This document shows, piece after piece, positions 31,690-40,152 of a DNA stretch of 64,000 bases. The position numbers and the translations under genes are program-made. The notes beneath the pieces are model-generated. The model made no database searches. It had not been told where the DNA came from and worked only from the letters and a program-made list of their open reading frames with translations. Numbering within the stretch: the stretch's first letter is position 1; each line of letters begins with the position of its first letter. The stretch spans positions 114,426 through 178,425 of the forward strand of contig NZ_SMKQ01000001.1 in assembly GCF_004348995.1 (NCBI RefSeq), in the 5' to 3' direction. This stretch comes from Nonomuraea terrae. Its GTDB lineage: Bacteria > Actinomycetota > Actinomycetes > Streptosporangiales > Streptosporangiaceae.

Positions 31690-32715
31690 ATGACGGCAGG
31701 TCGGTCGCCGGCGGTTCCCATGCAGGCGGAGTACGAGCGCATGATGGGCATGGTCACCGGTTACTGGGTGAGCCAGGTGGTGCACGCCGCCGCGGAGTTG
31801 AACCTGGCCGAGCACGTGGCGGCGGGGCGTACGACCGCCGAGGCCGTCGCCGCGGCGGAGTCCGCCGACTCCGACGCCACCCGGCGGCTGCTGCGCACGT
31901 GTGCGTCATTGGGCCTGTTGACCTCTGAGGACGGTGTGCACTTCGCCGCCACGAGTTTGCTGGCCACGCTCCACCCGGACAGCCCCCACTCCCTGCACCA
32001 CCTCACGCTGTCCCTGACGGCCCCCGGCCACTGGCTGCCCTGGGGCAGGCTTCCCGATGCCGTGCGCACCGGGAAGCCGCAGGGCCCGGCCGTGTACGGC
32101 AGCGAGGTGTGGGACTACATGGCGACCCACCCGAAGGAGGCCCACGACTTCACCCTGGCGATGGTGAACCTCACCGCGATGGCCAATGACGAGGTGGCCC
32201 GCCAGATCGACGCGCGGGGAGTGGGTGTGGCCGTCGACGTGGGCGGGGCGAACGGCTCGCTGCTCCGCGCCTTCATGCGCGAGAACCCGAACGTCAACGG
32301 CATCGTGCTCGACCGGCCGGACATCGTGCCGTCCGCGATGGAGGCGGCCGCGGCGGACGGCCTGGCGGACCGCTTCGGCGTCGTGGGCGGCGACTTCTTC
32401 GAGGAGGTCCCCGCCGGCGATCTCTACCTGCTGCGCCACATCCTGCACGACTGGAACGACGACGACTGCGTCCGCATCCTGTCCAACTGCCGCAGGTCGC
32501 TCAACCCGGGCGGGCGGGTCGCGATCGTGGAGCTCCTGGTCGGCCCCATCGGCACCCCGGGCCTCGCCCCCGTGATGGACGTCAACATGCTCGTCATGGC
32601 GGGCGGCCGGGAGCGCGACCTCGCCGAGTACGACGCCCTCTTCGCACGCGCGGGGCTGCGCCGCACGCGGGTGGCGGAGGCGGGCGACATGGTCCTCATC
32701 GAGACCGTCGCATAA
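31690..32715 (+). CDS. O-methyltransferase, acetylserotonin/carminomycin-OMT type
   Basis: 341 aa. N-terminal dimerisation/winged-helix part (QVVHAAAELNLAEHVAAG, LLRTCASLGLLTSEDG) and C-terminal SAM domain: VAVDVGGANGSLLRAF, GIVLDRPDIV, GDFFEEVPAGDLYLLRHILHDWNDDDCVRILSNCRR, GGRVAIVELLV. The HDWND motif holds the catalytic His. Such enzymes methylate phenols of polyketides or aromatic toxins. AGGAGA 6 nt before ATG. Controlled by the divergent TetR through the operator upstream; a detoxification or tailoring role is possible. Confidence 0.88.
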   Translation: MTAGRSPAVPMQAEYERMMGMVTGYWVSQVVHAAAELNLAEHVAAGRTTAEAVAAAESADSDATRRLLRTCASLGLLTSEDGVHFAATSLLATLHPDSPHSLHHLTLSLTAPGHWLPWGRLPDAVRTGKPQGPAVYGSEVWDYMATHPKEAHDFTLAMVNLTAMANDEVARQIDARGVGVAVDVGGANGSLLRAFMRENPNVNGIVLDRPDIVPSAMEAAAADGLADRFGVVGGDFFEEVPAGDLYLLRHILHDWNDDDCVRILSNCRRSLNPGGRVAIVELLVGPIGTPGLAPVMDVNMLVMAGGRERDLAEYDALFARAGLRRTRVAEAGDMVLIETVA

Positions 32716-32732
32716 AACGGTCGAGACAAAAG

Positions 32733-33334
32733 ATGATCATGGACAAGAGCATGAGGGCAGCGCTGGCCTTCGTGGCGGCGCTCGTGGTGCTGAGCCCGGT
32801 GGGGACGGCGCACGCCGCCTCGCAGGCGTACCAGGACGTCGCCGACGCCTCCCACGCCACCAAGCAGGCCGCCTCCTTCTTCCGCTCGTACTTCACGGCG
32901 AAGAGCAGGCACGACGTCCGCGCCACCATGGCCCACGCGCCTCCGACCGGATCACGGCCGTCTCCCGGAACCTGAACGCCGCGTTCGCCGCCGGGAACGC
33001 CGAGGCCGCCGCCCGGCTGTTCTCGGCCGGCGCCGTGTTCGAGGACCTCACGCTGCGCACCACGATCCAGGGGCGGGCCGCGATCGGCCGCTACCTCGGC
33101 CGCGCCCTGCGCGAACTGCCGTACGGCACCGGCGCATCCGTGCGCCACGTCGTGGGCGGCGAACAGGGAGGCGGCTACGAGTGGAAGGCCGACGGCCACA
33201 CCGTCCCGCGCGGGGTCGTGGCCCTGGAGCTCGGCAAGGCCGGCGAGATCACCCGCCTGACCACCACGTGGGACGGCGGCCTCATGGACGAAGGCGTCCT
33301 GTCGTCCCCGGCCGCCCTCTCCTTCGACCGCTGA
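32733..33334 (+). pseudogene. Secreted SnoaL/NTF2-like protein, broken by frameshift/deletion
   Basis: The first frame (32733-32975) has a signal peptide (LAFVAALVVLSPVGTAHA) and the start of a SnoaL-like domain (ATKQAASFFRSYFTAKSRHDVRATMAH). It then loses register. A second frame continues from about 32945 with RITAVSRNLNAAFAAGN, AVFEDLTLRTTIQGRAAIGRYLGRAL and ends at 33334. The two halves belong to one NTF2-fold protein with a likely small deletion near 32940. Could be a sequencing error, but the segment between the halves also looks short. Confidence 0.65.
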
Positions 33335-33341
33335 CCGGCCC

Positions 33342-33803
33342 TCACACCAGGTCGAGCACCCCGACCGTCTGGCCGCCGCTGATCTCACCCGTGAGGTGGA
33401 AGCCGAGCTTGCGGTAGAAGCCCTCGGGGCCGTCGTCGCCGGGCTCCCAGGTGACGTACATCCGGGTCGCGCCGCGCCTGCGCAGCTCGGCGGCGACGGA
33501 CTCGACGGCGAAACGGCCGACACCGCGCCCCTGGGCCTCGGGGGTCACGTTCAGCCGCCACAGGCCGGAACGGAAGTCGACGCCCTTGTCGTCCCAGTCG
33601 ATGTCGATGAACGCCATGAGGAAGCCCACGGGGGTGTCGCCGTCGAGGACGAGGCGGGGCCACGCCTCGGGGTGCACGTACGCCTCGGCGAGCGACTTCA
33701 CCACCGGCGAGACGAATCGCTCCTGGTCGGGCCGGACCCGTACGGCGATGGCGCGGTCGATGTTGGCTCGGGAGATGGGGGCGAGCCTCAGACTTGAGGT
33801 CAT
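33342..33803 (-). CDS. GNAT N-acetyltransferase
   Basis: 153 aa. GNAT core LVLDGDTPVGFLMAFIDIDWDD, acetyl-CoA loop NVTPEAQGRGVGRFAVESVAAELRRRGATRMYV and GPEGFYRKLGFHLTGE. N-terminal part (ISRANIDRAIAVRVRPDQERFVSPVVKSLAEAYVHP) resembles spermidine acetyltransferases of the BltD/PaiA type. Its ATG shares two bases with the ATG of the divergent NUDIX gene, so neither can have an upstream promoter outside the other's coding region. Confidence 0.82.
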   Translation of the reverse strand: MTSSLRLAPISRANIDRAIAVRVRPDQERFVSPVVKSLAEAYVHPEAWPRLVLDGDTPVGFLMAFIDIDWDDKGVDFRSGLWRLNVTPEAQGRGVGRFAVESVAAELRRRGATRMYVTWEPGDDGPEGFYRKLGFHLTGEISGGQTVGVLDLV

Positions 33804-34404
33804 GGAGCACACCATAGGGGCTGACGTTCCGGACATCGAAAGGGACGATCTCGTACGGCGGATCGACGAGATCGTCCCCTGGGACGAGCAGGAGGCCGCC
33901 CACGCCGCACGGGCGTCGGCGTGGGCGGCCGGCGGCGCGCCCCTCTACCGCACGCGGGAGCCCGACACCCCCGACCCTCACCTGGTGAGCTACTTCGTCG
34001 CCCTCAGCCCGCGCGAGGAGGTGCTGCTCGTCGCGCACCGCAAGGCCGGCCTCTGGCTGCCGAGCGGCGGCCACGTCGAGCCGGGGGAGTCCCCGTGGCA
34101 GACCGTCGTCCGCGAATGCCAGGAGGAGCTGCACGTCCCCGCCGTGCCGTCCGCCGTGGCGGGAGACCGTCCGTACTTCATCACCGTGACGCCGACCCGC
34201 GGCCCGCGCTCGCACACGGACGTGTCCCTCTGGTACGTCGTGGACGTCGAGGCGGTCACCTCCTTCGACCGGGACGAGTTCTCCGCGGTCAGGTGGGTGG
34301 CGTTGCCGGAGGTCCTCGACGAGCCGATCGAGGGCCTCGATCCGCATATGCACAGGTTCGCGCGGAAAGTGATGGCCGCGCTGAGCGGCGAGCCTGCCGC
34401 CTGA
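33802..34404 (+). CDS. NUDIX hydrolase
   Basis: 200 aa. The Nudix box is GGHVEPGESPWQTVVRECQEEL, with the metal-binding R-E-x-x-E-E residues; upstream strand EVLLVAHRKAGLWLPS. Family enzymes cleave nucleoside diphosphates linked to another moiety. N-terminal 50 residues are helical and unlike the core. No good ribosome site for ATG 33802, which lies head-to-head over the GNAT start. No other in-frame start is available before the domain. Confidence 0.82.
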   Translation: MEHTIGADVPDIERDDLVRRIDEIVPWDEQEAAHAARASAWAAGGAPLYRTREPDTPDPHLVSYFVALSPREEVLLVAHRKAGLWLPSGGHVEPGESPWQTVVRECQEELHVPAVPSAVAGDRPYFITVTPTRGPRSHTDVSLWYVVDVEAVTSFDRDEFSAVRWVALPEVLDEPIEGLDPHMHRFARKVMAALSGEPAA

Positions 34405-34465
34405 GCGCGTCCCCCGGCGGTCAAGATCAAGGGACCAGGCCATTGACCACGAGGGGGACGGACCG

Positions 34466-34843
34466 ATGACGACCTGGACGAGTGACGAGATCCACCGGAT
34501 CGCGACGGCGGACGAGCTGGAGGTCGCGCCGCTGGGCGGCGACGGTACGCGGCTGCGGCCGGTCCCGATCTGGGTCGTCCGCCACGACGACGACCTCTAC
34601 GTCCGCTCCTACAAGGGCGACGACGGCCGGTGGTACCGCGCGGCCAAGGCCAGCGGCCAGGGACGCATCCAGGCGGGCGGCGTCGACCGGGACGTCACCT
34701 TCGTGGCGGAGGGCGACCCCGGCCTCAACGAGCAGATCGACGCCGCGTACCGCAGCAAGTACCACCGCTACGGCCAGGACTACGTCGAGACCATCGTGTC
34801 GTCCGACGCGCGCACGACGACGCTCAAGCTGCTGCCGCGCTGA
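34466..34843 (+). CDS. DUF2255 family protein
   Basis: 125 aa. WTSDEIHRIATADELEVAPLGGDGTRLRPVPIWVVRHDDDLYVRSYKGDDGRWYRAA matches the DUF2255 fold, a small beta-barrel resembling FMN-binding split barrels but of unknown activity. GAGGGGGACGG precedes ATG. Sits 61 nt after the NUDIX stop and 62 nt before the flavin reductase-like gene, all on the plus strand. Confidence 0.82.
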   Translation: MTTWTSDEIHRIATADELEVAPLGGDGTRLRPVPIWVVRHDDDLYVRSYKGDDGRWYRAAKASGQGRIQAGGVDRDVTFVAEGDPGLNEQIDAAYRSKYHRYGQDYVETIVSSDARTTTLKLLPR

Positions 34844-34905
34844 GCTCGAAGAGAGGTCCGAAGGCCGCCAGCACGCGGCCCGGCCTGCGGTGAGAGTGGA
34901 CGGTC

Positions 34906-35607
34906 ATGAGCATTGACACGCGTCCGGTTGCCCGCGCGCACACCTCTCTTGAACCGAACATCCTCTACTTCGGCACCCCCGTCGTCCTGATCTCCTCCTG
35001 CGACGAGGACGGGACGCCCAACCTGGCCCCCATGTCGTCGGCCTTCTGGCTGGGATGGCGGGCCGTGCTGGGGCTGGGGGTCCGGTCGAAGACGGCCCAG
35101 AACCTGCTCAGGACCCGCGAGTGCGTCCTGAACCTGCCGTCCGACGCCCTCGCCGGCGCCGTGGATCGGCTGGCGCTCACCACGGGGGCGGACCCCGTTC
35201 CCGAGCGCAAGCACGAGCGCGGCTACCGGTTCGTCCGGGACAAGTTCGGCCGCGCGGGGCTGACCGCCGTCGCGTCGGAGACGGTGGCGCCGCCGCGGGT
35301 GGCCGAGTGCCCGGTGGCCATGGAGGCCGTGCTCGAACGCCACCACCCCGTGGACGACGGCGGGGTGGTGGCGTTCGAGGTGCGGGTGCAGCGCGTCTGG
35401 GTGCACGAGGAGATCCGCATGTCCGATACGGACGACCGCATCGACCCCGACGCCTGGCGCCCGCTGATCATGAGCTTCCAGCAGTTGTACGGCCTCGGCC
35501 CCCGGGTGCGCCCGTCGACCCTGGCCACGATCCCCGAGCGCCTCTACCGCAGCGACGACATGGACCGCGCCCGCGCGATCTCCACCAGGGGCAGCCAGGT
35601 GCTCTGA
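34906..35607 (+). CDS. Flavin reductase-like FMN-binding protein
   Basis: 233 aa split-barrel: PVVLISSCDEDGTPNLAPMSSAFWLGWRAVLGLG, KTAQNLLRTRECVLNLPSD, RHHPVDDGGVVAFEVRVQRVWVHEEI. Group resembles flavoredoxin/flavin reductase-like proteins that bind FMN. Partner oxygenase not evident nearby. Its 3' end overlaps the convergent NUDIX gene by 64 nt. Confidence 0.82.
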   Translation: MSIDTRPVARAHTSLEPNILYFGTPVVLISSCDEDGTPNLAPMSSAFWLGWRAVLGLGVRSKTAQNLLRTRECVLNLPSDALAGAVDRLALTTGADPVPERKHERGYRFVRDKFGRAGLTAVASETVAPPRVAECPVAMEAVLERHHPVDDGGVVAFEVRVQRVWVHEEIRMSDTDDRIDPDAWRPLIMSFQQLYGLGPRVRPSTLATIPERLYRSDDMDRARAISTRGSQVL

Positions 35608-36077
35608 GCGCAGACGCGCCCGATCTCGGCCGTGGACAGCCAGTCGGCCCGGGTGCTCTCCGACCCGGCCGGCGGCCGCGTCGGCGCCCCCGGCCCCGGC
35701 ACGCTCCCGCGGAACATCACCATGTACGCCAGCTCCGGATACCGGTATCCATCGGGCGCCGGCTCCAGCAGCTCGATCCGCTGCCAGGCGAAGACCGACA
35801 GCGAGGAGACGGGCACGCGCAGCCCCGTCTCCTCGTACAGCTCCCGGGCCGCCGCGTCGGCGGCGTTCTCGCCGGGCTCCAGGTGGCCGCCGGGGATGTC
35901 CCAGCCGCGGCCCTCGCGGTCCACGCAGGTCATGAGCGTCCTGCCCGGCTCGTCGGCCACGAACGCGAACGCGGACGTCGTCCGGTCCACGGGCGGGAGG
36001 GTCTCGGAGAGGACGAGGTCCAGGCGGTGGGCCACGGGGATCCACGGCACGGTGTGGGTCGCGACGAGCTTCGTCAT
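35544..36077 (-). CDS. NUDIX hydrolase
   Basis: 177 aa. Nudix box GGHLEPGENAADAAARELYEETGL is complete; preceding GRTLMTCVDREGRGWDIP. 8-oxo-dGTP/ADP-ribose-type substrate cannot be decided. 16 nt downstream of the ABC permease gene on the same strand, so may be the last gene of that operon. Convergent overlap of 64 nt with the flavin reductase-like gene. Confidence 0.85.
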   Translation of the reverse strand: MTKLVATHTVPWIPVAHRLDLVLSETLPPVDRTTSAFAFVADEPGRTLMTCVDREGRGWDIPGGHLEPGENAADAAARELYEETGLRVPVSSLSVFAWQRIELLEPAPDGYRYPELAYMVMFRGSVPGPGAPTRPPAGSESTRADWLSTAEIGRVCAQSTWLPLVEIARARSMSSLR

Positions 36078-36093
36078 GGCCCCATCCTGCCGG

Positions 36094-36837
36094 TCAGACG
36101 CCCTTCCGCATCGCGCGGTTGCCCAGGTGGAGGCCGATCGCGGCGATGGCGCAGACCGAGATGGTGCCGTACAGGACCGAGGGGTCGGCGAGGTCGCCGG
36201 CGAACAGCGCCCGCTGCGCGTCCACGATGTACGTCACCGGGTTGAGCTGTCCCAGGATGCGCAGCCACCCGGGGGCGGTCTCCAGCGGCAGCAGCACCCC
36301 CGACAGCAGCAGCAGCGGGAAGAGCACCGACTGGCTGACCATGTAGAACAGGGTGCCGTTGGGCGCCGACTTGATGGCCAGCACGAACGACAGCGAGCCC
36401 AGGCCCACCGCGAACACCGCGAGCTGGGCCAGCCCGGCCAGCACCCCTGCGACGTGCAGCTCGAAGCCGAGCGGCACGGCCACGACGATGATCAGCACCG
36501 CCTCCACGAGCAGCGTGATCGTGGCCTTCATGCTCTTGCCCACCAGCATCGCCGTACGGTTCAGCGGCGTCACCAGCATGCGCTCCATCGCGCCGCCGAG
36601 CAGCTCGACCAGCAGCGAGTACCCGGCGCTCAGGGGCCCGGTCAGGCACATCATCACGAGGATGCCGGGCACGAACCACTGCCACGACGACCCGACCGCC
36701 CCGCCCAGCAGCGCCCCGAACAGGAACAGGAACAGCAGCGGCTGTCCCATCTCGAACAGCAGCCCGACGGGATTGCGCAGGCTCGGCCTGATCTCGCGGG
36801 AGAAGACGATGGTGGTGTCACGCAGGAATGTCGTCAT
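36094..36837 (-). CDS. ABC-2 type exporter permease (DrrB-like)
   Basis: 247 aa, six membrane segments, with the ABC-2 loop ERMLVTPLNRTAMLVGK after TM2 and GQLNPVTYIVDAQRALFAGD before the last helix. Pattern and partner identify it as the DrrB type, exporting anthracyclines or other lipophilic compounds. Its first 20 nt overlap the ATPase gene, so co-translated. Confidence 0.88.
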   Translation of the reverse strand: MTTFLRDTTIVFSREIRPSLRNPVGLLFEMGQPLLFLFLFGALLGGAVGSSWQWFVPGILVMMCLTGPLSAGYSLLVELLGGAMERMLVTPLNRTAMLVGKSMKATITLLVEAVLIIVVAVPLGFELHVAGVLAGLAQLAVFAVGLGSLSFVLAIKSAPNGTLFYMVSQSVLFPLLLLSGVLLPLETAPGWLRILGQLNPVTYIVDAQRALFAGDLADPSVLYGTISVCAIAAIGLHLGNRAMRKGV

Positions 36838-37762
36838 CGGTGAGGCTTCTCCCGGTCAGGCTGAGGAACACGTCGTCGAGGGTGGGCCGGATGGTCTCGG
36901 CGGCGAGGACCTTGACGCCGGCCGCGTCGAGGGTGCGCAGGTGGTCGGGCAGCGCGGCGGTCGCCCGGTCCACCCGGAGCGTCACGGTGGTGCCCTCGGC
37001 CGTCCCGCCGCCGATGCGGGCGGCCTTCTCGGCGTCCTGCTCGGTGCCGGCGGTGATGACGATGCGGTCGCCGGCCAGGTCGTTCTTGAGCTGCTCTGCC
37101 GTGCCGTCGGCGATGATGCGCCCGCCGTCGATGATCACCACCCGTTCGGCCATGTTGTCGGCCTCCTCCAGGTAGTGGGTGGTGAGGAACAACGTGGTCC
37201 CGTACGCCTCCCGCAGCCGCAGGATGTGTTGCCAGATCTCCGCGCGGCTCTTCGGGTCGAGTCCGGTGGACGGCTCGTCCAGGAACAGCAGGTCGGGGCG
37301 GTGGATGAGGCCGAGCGCGATGTCGACGCGGCGGCGCTGCCCGCCCGACAGGGTGCCGGGCAGCCGCTTGGCCAGCGGGGTCAGGTCGAGCAGGTCGAGC
37401 AGCTCGTCGGCGCGGGCGGCGGCCTCGCTGGGGCGCAGGCCGTAGCAGCGGCCCTGGGTGACGAGCTCGTCGCGGATGCGGTACTCCTCGCCGACGCTGT
37501 TGTGCTGGCCGACGTACCCGATGCGGGAGCGCACGCCGGCGGGGTTCTCGGCGACGTCGTGGCCGGCCACGGTGGCGGTGCCGGAGGTGGGGGGCAGAAG
37601 GGTGGTGAGCATGCGGAGCGTGGTGGACTTGCCGGCGCCGTTCGGGCCGAGGAAGGCGACGAGCTGACCGGCCTCGACGTCGAGGTCGATGCCGCGTACG
37701 GCTTCCACTTTCTCCTTTCGTTTCATCGTGAAGACTCGGGTGAGGCCCCGGGTGTGGATCAT
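36818..37762 (-). CDS. ABC exporter ATPase (DrrA-like)
   Basis: 314 aa. Walker A GPNGAGKSTT, Q-loop region YVGQHNSVGEEY, signature LSGGQRRRVDIALGLIHRPDLLFLDEPSTGLDPKSR (Walker B), H-loop TTHYLEEAD, and the C-terminal DrrA domain ending RPTLDDVFLSLTGRS. GGAGGAG sits 9 nt before ATG 37762. Energises the DrrB-like permease. Transcribed from a promoter marked by an AAACGTGA inverted repeat about 90 bp upstream. Confidence 0.92.
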   Translation of the reverse strand: MIHTRGLTRVFTMKRKEKVEAVRGIDLDVEAGQLVAFLGPNGAGKSTTLRMLTTLLPPTSGTATVAGHDVAENPAGVRSRIGYVGQHNSVGEEYRIRDELVTQGRCYGLRPSEAAARADELLDLLDLTPLAKRLPGTLSGGQRRRVDIALGLIHRPDLLFLDEPSTGLDPKSRAEIWQHILRLREAYGTTLFLTTHYLEEADNMAERVVIIDGGRIIADGTAEQLKNDLAGDRIVITAGTEQDAEKAARIGGGTAEGTTVTLRVDRATAALPDHLRTLDAAGVKVLAAETIRPTLDDVFLSLTGRSLTDDDIPA

Positions 37763-37840
37763 GGTTGAACTCCTCCGGGCATGGCGAAGAAACCCCTGGT
37801 CGGGGGCGCAATCGAGGATCAGCACCAGTGTGAGCAAGGG

Positions 37841-37872
37841 AAACCGGTTTGGCAAACGTGAATGTCACGTTT
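37841..37872 (-). promoter_or_regulatory. Operator/promoter of drrAB-like operon
   Basis: AAACGTGA (37854-37861) and TCACGTTT (37865-37872) are perfect arms around ATG. The palindrome AAACCGGTTT lies at 37841-37850. On the minus strand TTGCCA (37854-37849) and CACACT 17 nt further on fit -35/-10. A TetR/MarR-type repressor site with no such regulator gene adjacent. Confidence 0.6.
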
Positions 37873-38233
37873 ACGAAGCGCCCTGACCTGCGAAAACGCC
37901 GTTCGCGGCGGCGGCGTCCGGGAAGCTTTTTCACGCCTCTGAGGTGCGGCTTCTTGCATGTGCGCAAGATTTCTGCGCAAGCCCTGCCATCATGCGATCA
38001 CGCGCCGGACGATCGTGCCCGTGAACGGCCTTGACCACGCTGGCGCGGGCCCTCGGGCCCGCGCTGGCCTTCCCGTCGTCAGCAAGGACGATCACCGTGA
38101 CGCTGAGGGCGCGGCGAGCGGTGGCGGGAGTGGGTCGCCCGCCCCGGCCGCTCCCGTTGGGGCTGGTCTATTGCGTCGATACGACAAAAGCAGTTGATAT
38201 TTCGCGACTTGCGGAATTGTGCGTGGCTCCGCA
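37873..38233. promoter_or_regulatory. Intergenic region before lysozyme gene
   Basis: About 360 bp with no convincing gene. It holds CTTGC-N6-GCAAG (37953-37968) beside a second GCGCAAG, a strong 10-bp hairpin GCGCGGGCCC/GGGCCCGCGC (38043-38064), and a promoter TTGCGT (38171-38176) to TGATAT (38195-38200), spacer 18. TTGCGGA (38209-38215) and TCCGCAA (38228-38234) could fold the 5' end of the lysozyme mRNA over its start. Confidence 0.45.
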
Positions 38234-39250
38234 ATGATCTCCGGCGTGAAACGTCTGTTATTCATTGCGGTAATTGCCACGGTCGGGATGACCGGCGTCG
38301 CCCAGGCGGCCGACGGAGTCCCCGGCGTGGATGTGAGCAACTGGACCGGCGACATCGACTGGGCCACCGCCGCCGCCGGAGGCGCCAAGTTCGCGTTCGT
38401 GCACGCCACCGAGGGGACCGACTACCGCAATCCGCGTTTCGAGGCCCAGTACGGCGGCGCCGCGGCGGCCGGGCTCTTCCGGGGCGCGTACCACTTCGCG
38501 CAGCCGCACGAATCCGACGGCACCGCCCAGGCCGACTTCTTCCTCCAGAACGGCGGCACCTGGGTCAGCGACGGCCGGACGCTGCCGGGCGTGCTCGACG
38601 TCGAGGACAACCCGTACAAGGACCAGAACGGCAAGAACAACTGCTACGGGCTCTCGGCCAAGGACATGGTCACCTGGCTGAAGGACTTCACCGGCAGGTA
38701 CCGCGAGGTGACCGGCCGGCACGCGATCATCTACACCACCACGAGCTGGTGGCGGACCTGCACGGGCGACTCCAAGGCGTTCGCGGCCAACCCGCTCTGG
38801 CTGGCCCGCTGGGGCAGCGAGCCGGGGGAGCTGCCGAAGAGCTGGAAGCGGCACACGTTCTGGCAGTCGGCCGAGAAGGGCCCGCTCGTCGGCGGGCAGA
38901 ACGCCTTCAACGGCACCGAGTCCGCGCTCAAGTCGCTGGTCAACCCGCCGGCCGAGGTGCGGGTGTCCGGCGCGGCGAAGAGCCGTACGCGCTATCGGGT
39001 CACCGTCGCCAACACCGGCCCGCACCCCGTCAAGGACATCAAGGTCTCGGGCCGGGCGTTCGGCGGTCAGCGCGTGGTCAAGGCGCCCGCCTGCAAGTTC
39101 AGCGGCACGGCGGTGTCGTGCCGGGTCGAGGAGCTGCCGCGCGGGAAGCAGGTGACGTTCGAGTTCACCACCAAACCGAGCAAGAGCAAGGGCACGGTCG
39201 GGATGAACGTCACAGTCGGTTCGGTGAAACTCACTCTCAAGTCTCGATAA
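38234..39250 (+). CDS. Secreted GH25 lysozyme (muramidase)
   Basis: 338 aa. Signal peptide (VKRLLFIAVIATVGMTGVAQA), then the GH25 barrel: GVDVSNWTGDIDW, FAFVHATEGTDYRNP, AGLFRGAYHFAQP, LPGVLDVEDNPY (catalytic D-x-E pair), AIIYTTTSWW, PLWLARWG, HTFWQSAEKG. A C-terminal Ig-like/CARDB-type domain follows from about residue 245. ATG 38234 and GTG 38246 are both possible starts with poor ribosome sites. A TTA codon (38258-38260), rare in such genomes, lies in the signal peptide and could tie it to bldA-type control. Confidence 0.88.
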   Translation: MISGVKRLLFIAVIATVGMTGVAQAADGVPGVDVSNWTGDIDWATAAAGGAKFAFVHATEGTDYRNPRFEAQYGGAAAAGLFRGAYHFAQPHESDGTAQADFFLQNGGTWVSDGRTLPGVLDVEDNPYKDQNGKNNCYGLSAKDMVTWLKDFTGRYREVTGRHAIIYTTTSWWRTCTGDSKAFAANPLWLARWGSEPGELPKSWKRHTFWQSAEKGPLVGGQNAFNGTESALKSLVNPPAEVRVSGAAKSRTRYRVTVANTGPHPVKDIKVSGRAFGGQRVVKAPACKFSGTAVSCRVEELPRGKQVTFEFTTKPSKSKGTVGMNVTVGSVKLTLKSR

Positions 39251-39293
39251 GGCAGGATAAATCCCAAGCCCATGTTTTTTCGGGGGGTGTGGG

Positions 39294-39815
39294 ATGAAAA
39301 GGCCGCCAGCCGTGGCGGTGGCGCTGCTCGTGCTGGCCGCCACGGCCTCCGCCCCGCTGAGCCTGCCGGTGCCGCCGCCGACGGTGCGGATCGCGTACGA
39401 GCTCGAACAGCTCGGGATCGTCTACTCGTGGGGCGGCGGCCACGCGGCGTCTCCCGGCCCCTCGAAGGGCACCTGCGTGGGCTACCAGGGCAGCATCAAG
39501 CCCTGCCCGGCCGCCCGGACGACCGGGCTCGACTGCTCGGGGTTCGTGCGCTGGGTCTACGCCCTGGCCCGCGGCGAGGACGTCCTGGGCCCCGGCAACA
39601 CCGACGACCAGGTGCGCAAACTGCGCCGGGTCGCCTCCGCCCGCCCCGGTGACCTGGTGTTCTTCGGAAAGGTCACGAAGCGGACGGTCAGGACCCACCA
39701 CGTGGGCCTCTACCTCGGCAACGGGAAGATGATGAACGCTCCCGAGACCGGCGCCGTGGTGCGCGTGGACGACATCGCGCCCAAGAAGGACTTCGCCGGG
39801 TTCTACCGGTACTGA
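39294..39815 (+). CDS. Secreted NlpC/P60 peptidoglycan endopeptidase
   Basis: 173 aa. Short signal (VAVALLVLAATASAPLS), then the NlpC/P60 domain at minimal size: AYELEQLGIVYSWGGGH, catalytic Cys in TTGLDCSGFVRWVYAL, RPGDLVFFG, catalytic His in THHVGLYLGNGKMMNAP. An insertion with two cysteines (GTCVGYQGSIKPC) between strands may form a disulfide. Cleaves stem peptides. 43 nt after the lysozyme gene, so both hydrolases are probably expressed together. Confidence 0.9.
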   Translation: MKRPPAVAVALLVLAATASAPLSLPVPPPTVRIAYELEQLGIVYSWGGGHAASPGPSKGTCVGYQGSIKPCPAARTTGLDCSGFVRWVYALARGEDVLGPGNTDDQVRKLRRVASARPGDLVFFGKVTKRTVRTHHVGLYLGNGKMMNAPETGAVVRVDDIAPKKDFAGFYRY

Positions 39816-39882
39816 GTCGGTATGGCGGTAACGCCTGTGGCGTGGCGAAAAATGAGAGACCCGGCGGCTAAGGTGTGCCGCT

Positions 39883-40113
39883 GTGGAAAGACGATGGATG
39901 GGCCTCGACGGTTACGAGGTGGTGGCGGCCGTGCTCGCGGGTCGGCAGGTGCTGCGGGTGCGCAGAAACGGCCGGGTGGTCGCCGACTGCATGTCCGTGG
40001 CCGAGGTGGCCAGGCACGTCGACCTGGCGGATCTGTGCGAGGTCATCGACTTTCCCGTGCGGCGCGCGATCGACGAGCCGGCGGAGGCCCGAACGAGTTC
40101 GCATCATCGCTGA
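39883..40113 (+). CDS. Small conserved-looking protein upstream of tRNA-Thr
   Basis: 76 aa from GTG (AAGGTG upstream). Contains GYEVVAAVLAGRQVLRVRRNGRVVADCMSVAEVARHVDLADLCEVIDFP. No family recognised; the sequence has the look of small actinobacterial proteins found near this tRNA locus. Hydrophilic, cytoplasmic. Confidence 0.55.
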   Translation: MERRWMGLDGYEVVAAVLAGRQVLRVRRNGRVVADCMSVAEVARHVDLADLCEVIDFPVRRAIDEPAEARTSSHHR

Positions 40114-40152
40114 GTGCCGTGTATGGTTACACCTGTCCGCAGCGCCGGACAG

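Noticed and set aside
37849..38034. 61-codon plus-strand ORF starting over the drrAB operator
   Set aside because: Arg-rich without domain likeness; its start lies in the inverted repeat. Probably not coding.
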